Below are positions 60,201 through 64,000 of a stretch of 64,000 bases of DNA, in pieces. The notes under the pieces were generated by a model that saw nothing but the letters and a program-made list of their open reading frames with translations, did not search any database and had not been told where the DNA came from. Origin of the DNA: Meandrina meandrites (lineage: Eukaryota > Cnidaria > Anthozoa > Scleractinia > Meandrinidae); contig OY855916.1 of the NCBI GenBank assembly GCA_963693305.1, positions 10,112,001 to 10,176,000 of the forward strand, in the 5' to 3' direction. How positions within the stretch are numbered: the stretch's first letter is position 1; each line of letters starts with the position of its first letter. The position numbers and the translations under genes were made by a program.

Positions 60201-62578
60201 AAATCTAATGCAGCTATGAATACACAAATTTTAGAATCCCTCTGTTATCAAATCCTCTTCCCTCTCACTAGACGCCTTTGCGTTTGATGTTGCGGAATTT
60301 TTAAATCTGTTTTTAATGTTTGCTTTATTTAGACGCATGACTACTTTTAAGCTTTAAAATAAATCGTGTAGCAACAAAGTTGCTTAAATTATTATTGAAA
60401 TTCTACAGATCATTCAGAGATTACTGCTCATCCTCAGAATATAACTAGAACAGAAGGAGACAACGTAACTTTTACTTGTAACGCTACTGGAAATCCCGCT
60501 CCGACAATAGCATGGACTAAAAATGGATCTCCTATAAATACGAGCGACAACTCAAGGATGAGTTTTTCAGTTGACTATAATTATCACTTGACGATAACCA
60601 ATGTGAAAAGGACAGACAGTGGAGAATACCGATGTGTGGCTTACAACAGTCTTGGAAATGCTACATCCGATGCTGCTACACTGGATATCCAATGTAAGCA
60701 TACATATAGTGCGTTTCTTAATAGAACAGCTCTTGAACTGCCTTCACTGTAATTGAGCAGGACGTTGAAACTGCCATTCAGATAACCTCAAAAAGTAAAA
60801 TTGGTTTTCAAATGTAACCTATTTTTAACACGATCATACAGGAAGATTGTGATTAAAATGATAACATTTTAGATGTGAGCAAACCTGTAAGTCGCACTGA
60901 AAATGTGTCAAACTCTTTAAAGCGATCAGCGTTTTAGCGAAGTGCAGAATCACTTCAATGCCACTACCAACGGCCCAGCATCTTCTAACATGGCTTATCG
61001 CTGTTTATTTACACAGATCAACCTGAGATCACCGTTCATCCAAAAGCTCAAACAGGAATAGAAGGAAATAACCTGATTCTTTCTTGCAACGCTTCTGGAA
61101 ATCCAGTACCAACAATATCATGGACCAAAAATGGATCTTCTATAAACACAAGCGACAATTACTGGATTAGGTTTTCAGAAGACAATAAGCAATTGATTAT
61201 AATGAAGTTGAACAGGAGTGACCGTGGAGCATACCAATGTGTGGCGAACAACAGCCTTGGATTTGACACCTCCAATGTTGCTACACTGAATGCGCTCTGT
61301 AAGTATAGTATCGTGTCTTATCAATCAAAATCGAACAGTTTCAATACTGTTACCCTATATAGATACTAAAGGTCCTTCTAGTAATCAAATTTTTAGTTTG
61401 AGAGAATGTTTACAAAAAAATATATATAATCTCTGTATGGATCGGCCAAAATCCCGTAATTTAAAACCATTTCTTTTCTCGGAATTTCTTTTGACTTACC
61501 TAAAAGGCGAGATAACCAGGTACTAGGCGTTAAATCCTCTTCTCTCTCACTAGACGCCTTTGCGTTTGATGTTGCGGAAGTTTTAATTCTGTTAAATGTT
61601 TGCTTTATTTAGACACATGACTACTTTTAAGCTTGAAACAAAATCGTGTAGCAACAAAGTTGCTTAAATTGTTATTGAAATCTTACAGATCAGTCGGAGA
61701 TTACTGCTCATCCTCAGAATATAACTAGAACAGAAGGAGACAACGTAACTTTTACTTGTAACGCTACTGGAAATCCCGTTACGACAATAGCATGGACTAA
61801 AAATGGATCTCCTATAAATACGAGCGACAACTCAAGGATGAGTTTTTCAGTTGACTATAATCACTTGACGATAACAAATGTGAACAGGACAGACAGTGGA
61901 GAATACCGATGTGTGGCTTACAACAGTCTTGGAAATGCTACATCCGATGCTGCTACACTGGATATCCAATGTAAGCATACGTATAGTGCGTTTCTTTAAT
62001 AGAACAGCTCTTGAACTGCTTTCACTGTAATTGAGCACGACGTTGAAATTGCTTTTCAGGCTAGCCTCAAAAAGTAAAATTGGTTTTTCAAAGGTGTCCT
62101 ATTTTTAAGACGATCATACAAGAAGATTGTGATTCAAATGATAACATTTTAGATGTGAGCAAACCTGTAAGTCTCACTGAAAATGTGTCAAACCCTTTTA
62201 AGCGATCAGCGTTTTAGCGAAGTGCAGAATCCCTTCAATGCCACTACCAACGTCACAGCATCTTCTAACATGGCTTATTGCTATTTATTTACACAGATCA
62301 ACCTGAGATCACCGTTCATCCAAAATCTCAAACAGGAATAGAAGGAAATAACCTGATTCTTTCTTGCAACGCTTCTGGAAATCCAGTACCAACAATATCA
62401 TGGACCAAAAATGGATCTTCTATAAACACAAGCGACAATTACTGGATTAGGTTTTCAGAAGACAATAAGCAATTGATTATAATGAAGTTGAACAGGAGTG
62501 ACCGTGGAGCATACCAATGTGTGGCGAACAACAGCCTTGGATTTGACACCTCCAATGTTGCTACACTGAATGTGCTCT
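53867..62578 (+). CDS. IgSF gene with signal peptide and four Ig exons (3' end not seen)
   Basis: Exon 53867-53927 encodes a 20-residue signal peptide and ends in phase 1, the phase required by the Ig exons at 60409-60693, 61017-61298, 61689-61970 and 62297-62578. The predicted product is secreted or membrane-bound and begins with at least four I-set domains alternating subtype A, B, A, B. The two A-B pairs are copies of each other, produced by a 1280-bp tandem duplication. The 6.5-kb gap between the signal exon and the first Ig exon contains transposons and microsatellites and no Ig exon I can see. Downstream, a mobile element starts 75 bases after the last Ig exon, so any remaining exons (FN3, transmembrane, tail) would lie beyond it. 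Linking the signal exon to these Ig exons is inference from phase and order. Confidence 0.65.
56244..56882 (+). mobile_element. internally deleted hAT transposon with 5-bp target duplication
   Basis: CAGGGGCGTAGCG and CGCTACGCCCCTG are terminal inverted repeats flanked by ATTAA on both sides (56239-56243 and 56883-56887). The + strand frame 56350-56610 carries YPVSTCTAERSFSSMNRLKS and MTDERLSTLAILHIH, the hAT C-terminal dimerisation region. The rest of the transposase is deleted. The termini match the MITE at 52159-52526. Confidence 0.87.
57112..57257. repeat. (TTTA)n tetranucleotide satellite
   Basis: About 146 bases of TTTA repeats with a few substitutions (TTTATG, TTTAAT). The 62-codon ORF across it is an artefact. 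Confidence 0.95.
57814..57892 (-). tRNA. tRNA-like sequence, probably a pseudogene
   Basis: On the minus strand TATAGCTCAGTTGATAGAGA resembles a D-arm/A box and GGTTCGAATCC a T-arm/B box, followed by a T run that could stop RNA polymerase III. The anticodon loop could be TTTGTAA (UGU, Thr). The acceptor and anticodon stems pair poorly, so it is likely a pseudogene or SINE head. Confidence 0.4.
60409..60693 (+). CDS. Ig exon, unit 1 subtype A
   Basis: The 285-bp phase 1-1 exon carries FTCNATGNPAPTIAWTKNGS and SGEYRCVAYNSLGNATSDA, intact. It differs from its duplicate at 61689 mainly by an extra codon (NYHL against NHL). Confidence 0.88.
61017..61298 (+). CDS. Ig exon, unit 1 subtype B
   Basis: The 282-bp phase 1-1 exon carries LSCNASGNPVPTISWTKNGS and RGAYQCVANNSLGFDTSNVA. 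It is nearly identical to 62297-62578 and clearly related to 18317-18598. It ends NALC; the duplicate ends NVLC. Confidence 0.9.
61689..61970 (+). CDS. Ig exon, unit 2 subtype A
   Basis: The 282-bp duplicate of 60409-60693 (FTCNATGNPVTTIAWTKNGS) has intact cysteines and a donor at CAAT|GTAAGC. Confidence 0.88.
62297..62578 (+). CDS. Ig exon, unit 2 subtype B
   Basis: The 282-bp duplicate of 61017-61298 is intact, with acceptor TTTACACAG and donor CTCT|GTAAGT. The protein-level difference from unit 1 is only a few residues, indicating a recent event or gene conversion. Confidence 0.9.
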
Positions 62579-62653
62579 GTAAGTATACTATCTTGTTTTA
62601 GTCTATCAAAATCGAACAGTTCCAATACTGTTACCCTGTATAGAAACTAAAGG

Positions 62654-62825
62654 AGTAGTAATATCGGAGTCTGACTAAAACCACCTCGGGCGCACCCACA
62701 TAATTTTACCTCTTTCCGTGACTAGTACTCAGGGGCTAAACCCCTTCGCACCCACTAGTCACGGAAAGAGGTAAAATTATGTGGGTGCTGCTCGGTAGTT
62801 TTAGTCAGACTCCGATATTACTACT
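62654..62825. repeat. 172-bp terminal palindrome with internal mini-hairpin
   Basis: The left arm AGTAGTAATATCGGAGTCTG continues to GCACCCACATAATTTTACCT and CCGTGACTAGT, and is mirrored to CCGATATTACTACT at 62825. The stem is about 72 bp with one mismatched patch (CACCTCGGGC against TACCGAGCA). The 27-base tip contains AGGGG-CTAAA-CCCCT, a second small stem. Confidence 0.9.
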
Positions 62826-62912
62826 TGGAAGAAAAGAACAAAACCGAATAAACAAACGAGCCGCCGCAGCGTAACACCCATTTAGAGGGATGCAGCAGTC
62901 ATGTAAACAACA

Positions 62913-63266
62913 ATGGGACGTGGAAGAAAAGGAATTATTTCCCAAAGTCAAAAAAAAATCAGAAAACCCAAAATCGAACTGGCAACCAAGGATGTATTTA
63001 CAGATCCACCAATACACATTTCAGACGAGCTGCTCACAGCAATGAAAAAAATGAGCCCGCAAGATTTAAAGAACACACTTATCCAACCGGAAGAAGAACA
63101 AGAAGAAGTTGAATTAACAGAAATGGAAGAGTATGATTTGACGGGACCAGGAGAGCCGGTTTACGAAACACCAATCATGACGCCGCAGCTGTACCGCAGA
63201 ATGATGGCGAATGAGTTTAGCCAGGACCAGGTAGCGTACATAATAAAGAAAAGTTTGCACCTTTAA
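62913..63266 (+). CDS. unidentified 117-aa protein of the terminal element
   Basis: ATG starts 87 bases after the palindrome. The protein has a basic N-terminus (MGRGRKGIISQSQKKIRKPK), a central acidic block (EEEQEEVELTEMEE) and a C-terminal segment MTPQLYRRMMANEFSQDQ. No signal peptide or membrane helix is present. I recognise no family. The basic head and acidic middle suggest nucleic-acid or protein binding, but that is inference. There is no intron. Confidence 0.6.
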   Translation: MGRGRKGIISQSQKKIRKPKIELATKDVFTDPPIHISDELLTAMKKMSPQDLKNTLIQPEEEQEEVELTEMEEYDLTGPGEPVYETPIMTPQLYRRMMANEFSQDQVAYIIKKSLHL

Positions 63267-63429
63267 GAAGGTAATCACCAGCAGCATCAAGAATAGCTTC
63301 TACAGCTTGAGATGTAATAAGTTTGACATCATTCACCCAAAAGGGAGAAGAAAGGTCTTTGAAAGCGCACACAATCGCGTGGAACAACACAATCATACTA
63401 TATATACTGAAAATATTTTTTGCCACCAT
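63217..63429 (-). CDS. possible antisense ORF in the terminal element
   Basis: A 70-codon minus-strand ORF fills the 187-bp gap between the two + strand ORFs and overlaps the first by 50 bases. Part of it (LITSQAVEAILDAAGDYLL) looks like an amphipathic helix of histone-fold type. The resemblance is slight and the ORF may be a shadow or spacer. Confidence 0.25.
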   Translation of the reverse strand: MVAKNIFSIYSMIVLFHAIVCAFKDLSSPFWVNDVKLITSQAVEAILDAAGDYLLKGANFSLLCTLPGPG

Positions 63430-63453
63430 TTAGAAAAAAGCAGCAGGTTGTAA

Positions 63454-63747
63454 ATGGCACTCACACCCGAGCAAAAAAAGCTTTTTAATAAAAAACTGGC
63501 AGAGGTAATGGCGGTAGCAGCGAAAAAGTTCGAAGAAGAAATAAAAAAATATCAAGAAGACCCCTATGTGTATATCGATGGAAAGAGAATCAAGAAACGT
63601 CTAAACCAATGTATCCCATACACGGAGGAAGAATGGGCAGAATACCAGCGGGACAAAGCCAGTAAAGACCGTAAACACCTAATCAACTTTATAGATAAAG
63701 TTTTTTTCGAAGACGGCGCGCTGCAATTTAGAGAAACACACCAATAA
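63454..63747 (+). CDS. unidentified 97-aa charged protein of the terminal element
   Basis: Begins MALTPEQKKLFNKKLAEVMA, strongly helical and rich in Lys and Glu, then YVYIDGKRIKKRL and YTEEEWAEYQRDKASKD. Probably a small soluble alpha-helical protein. I recognise no family. It follows the first ORF on the same strand and is followed 37 bases later by the next, a gene spacing typical of compact viral or transposon genomes rather than the intron-rich host genes. Confidence 0.6.
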   Translation: MALTPEQKKLFNKKLAEVMAVAAKKFEEEIKKYQEDPYVYIDGKRIKKRLNQCIPYTEEEWAEYQRDKASKDRKHLINFIDKVFFEDGALQFRETHQ

Positions 63748-63784
63748 GTTAACAACAATTAATAATTAACAAATTTGCAAAGAC

Positions 63785-64000
63785 ATGGATACATTAGAAC
63801 TGATACAAGCACTTCCACAAGAACTTCGAGAAAAAATCCGCAAGGAGTGTATTGTAATAAGACTCTGGCAACGTAAAATGCTTGGCTGGGACGATGTCAG
63901 AAAAGAAATCAATAAAGGGTATACTTCAATGAAGCTCAGACAGCGAAAAACTCTAGGCTGGGATGAAGTTCATGCTGCAATTTATGAAGCACCATTTTGC
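63785..64000 (+). CDS. start of a repeat protein of the terminal element (cut by window end)
   Basis: ATG at 63785 opens a frame through the last base (72 codons). It begins MDTLELIQALPQELREKIRK, resembling an F-box-like LP-x-E-L start. Two tandem units follow: QRKMLGWDDVRKEI and QRKTLGWDEVHAAI. The function is unknown, and the protein continues beyond the window. Confidence 0.6.
   Translation, partial: MDTLELIQALPQELREKIRKECIVIRLWQRKMLGWDDVRKEINKGYTSMKLRQRKTLGWDEVHAAIYEAPFC

Larger units (their letters stand above)
53928..60408. other. 6.5-kb intron with hAT, tRNA-like and satellite sequence
   Basis: Contains a hAT relic (56244-56882), a TTTA satellite (57112-57257) and a tRNA-like sequence (57814-57892). 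Small ORFs such as 54350-54550 show no recognisable domain. Confidence 0.5.
60241..62653 (+). repeat. 1280-bp tandem segmental duplication (two units)
   Basis: Unit 1 (from about 60241) and unit 2 (from about 61521) share introns and exons. ATCCTCTTCCCTCTCACTAG and ATCCTCTTCTCTCTCACTAG start them, and both A-exon and B-exon starts are offset by exactly 1280 bp. Unit 2 is cut off at 62653 by the element that follows. Confidence 0.9.
62654..64000 (+). mobile_element. left end of a mobile or virus-like element with hairpin terminus (truncated by window)
   Basis: The first base is set by comparison with duplication unit 1: unit 1 reads ACTAAAGGTCCTTC, while unit 2 reads ACTAAAGG then AGTAGTAATATCGG. 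A 172-bp terminal palindrome is followed within 90 bp by compact intronless ORFs with no similarity to the host Ig exons. Polinton/Maverick elements begin with AG and make 6-bp duplications, so this class or a related endogenous DNA-virus-like element is a reasonable guess. A palindromic terminus also recalls hairpin-ended ssDNA viruses. No hallmark gene (integrase, polymerase, capsid, Rep) is visible in this part. Confidence 0.65.

Overview
This is a eukaryotic genome window, AT-rich and full of introns. It most likely comes from an anthozoan cnidarian (coral or sea-anemone relative). That guess rests on the gene content (large FN3/Ig cell-surface genes built from single-domain exons with phase-1 introns) and on the mix of MITEs, PIF/Harbinger, hAT and Penelope debris. 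The species cannot be fixed from the sequence alone. All host coding exons I can support lie on the + strand.

Layout. (1) 1-4122: repeat-rich flank or intron with a PIF/Harbinger transposase relic. (2) 4123-17124: ten fibronectin type III (FN3) domains in order, closely resembling the FN3 chain of the adhesion protein Sidekick. A truncated eleventh FN3 follows at 17492; the Sidekick Ig domains would lie left of the window, and no Sidekick transmembrane exon is seen. (3) 18317-33097: four Ig domains, two FN3 domains, a membrane-proximal FN3 of receptor-tyrosine-phosphatase (RPTP) type with a furin-like RKRR site, one transmembrane helix, and a 93-residue tail with two spaced tyrosine motifs instead of a phosphatase. 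(4) 33.1-40.5 kb: intergenic, with a decayed Harbinger element and a near-perfect 2.6 kb inverted repeat. (5) 40.5-47.0 kb: a decaying Ig gene made of a cysteine-less V-like domain, a frameshifted Ig exon, one intact Ig exon, and two broken Ig exons joined around a Penelope fragment. (6) 47-53.6 kb: SINEs, a second Penelope fragment, a hAT-type MITE and a LINE fragment. (7) 53.9-62.6 kb: a signal-peptide exon, then four Ig exons arising from a 1280-bp tandem duplication. (8) 62654-64000: left end of a mobile or virus-like element, a 172-bp terminal palindrome followed by compact intronless ORFs, running off the window.

The Ig exons fall into three subtypes that recur across the three gene units, so the region looks like a tandemly expanding and decaying cell-surface IgSF cluster. 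It is comparable in kind, though not shown to be homologous, to cnidarian allorecognition complexes. The two most unusual items are the element starting at 62654, whose insertion point can be read against an empty duplicate, and the RPTP-like receptor with an ITAM/ITSM-like tail. Exon limits were read by eye from splice consensus, codon phase and domain conservation.
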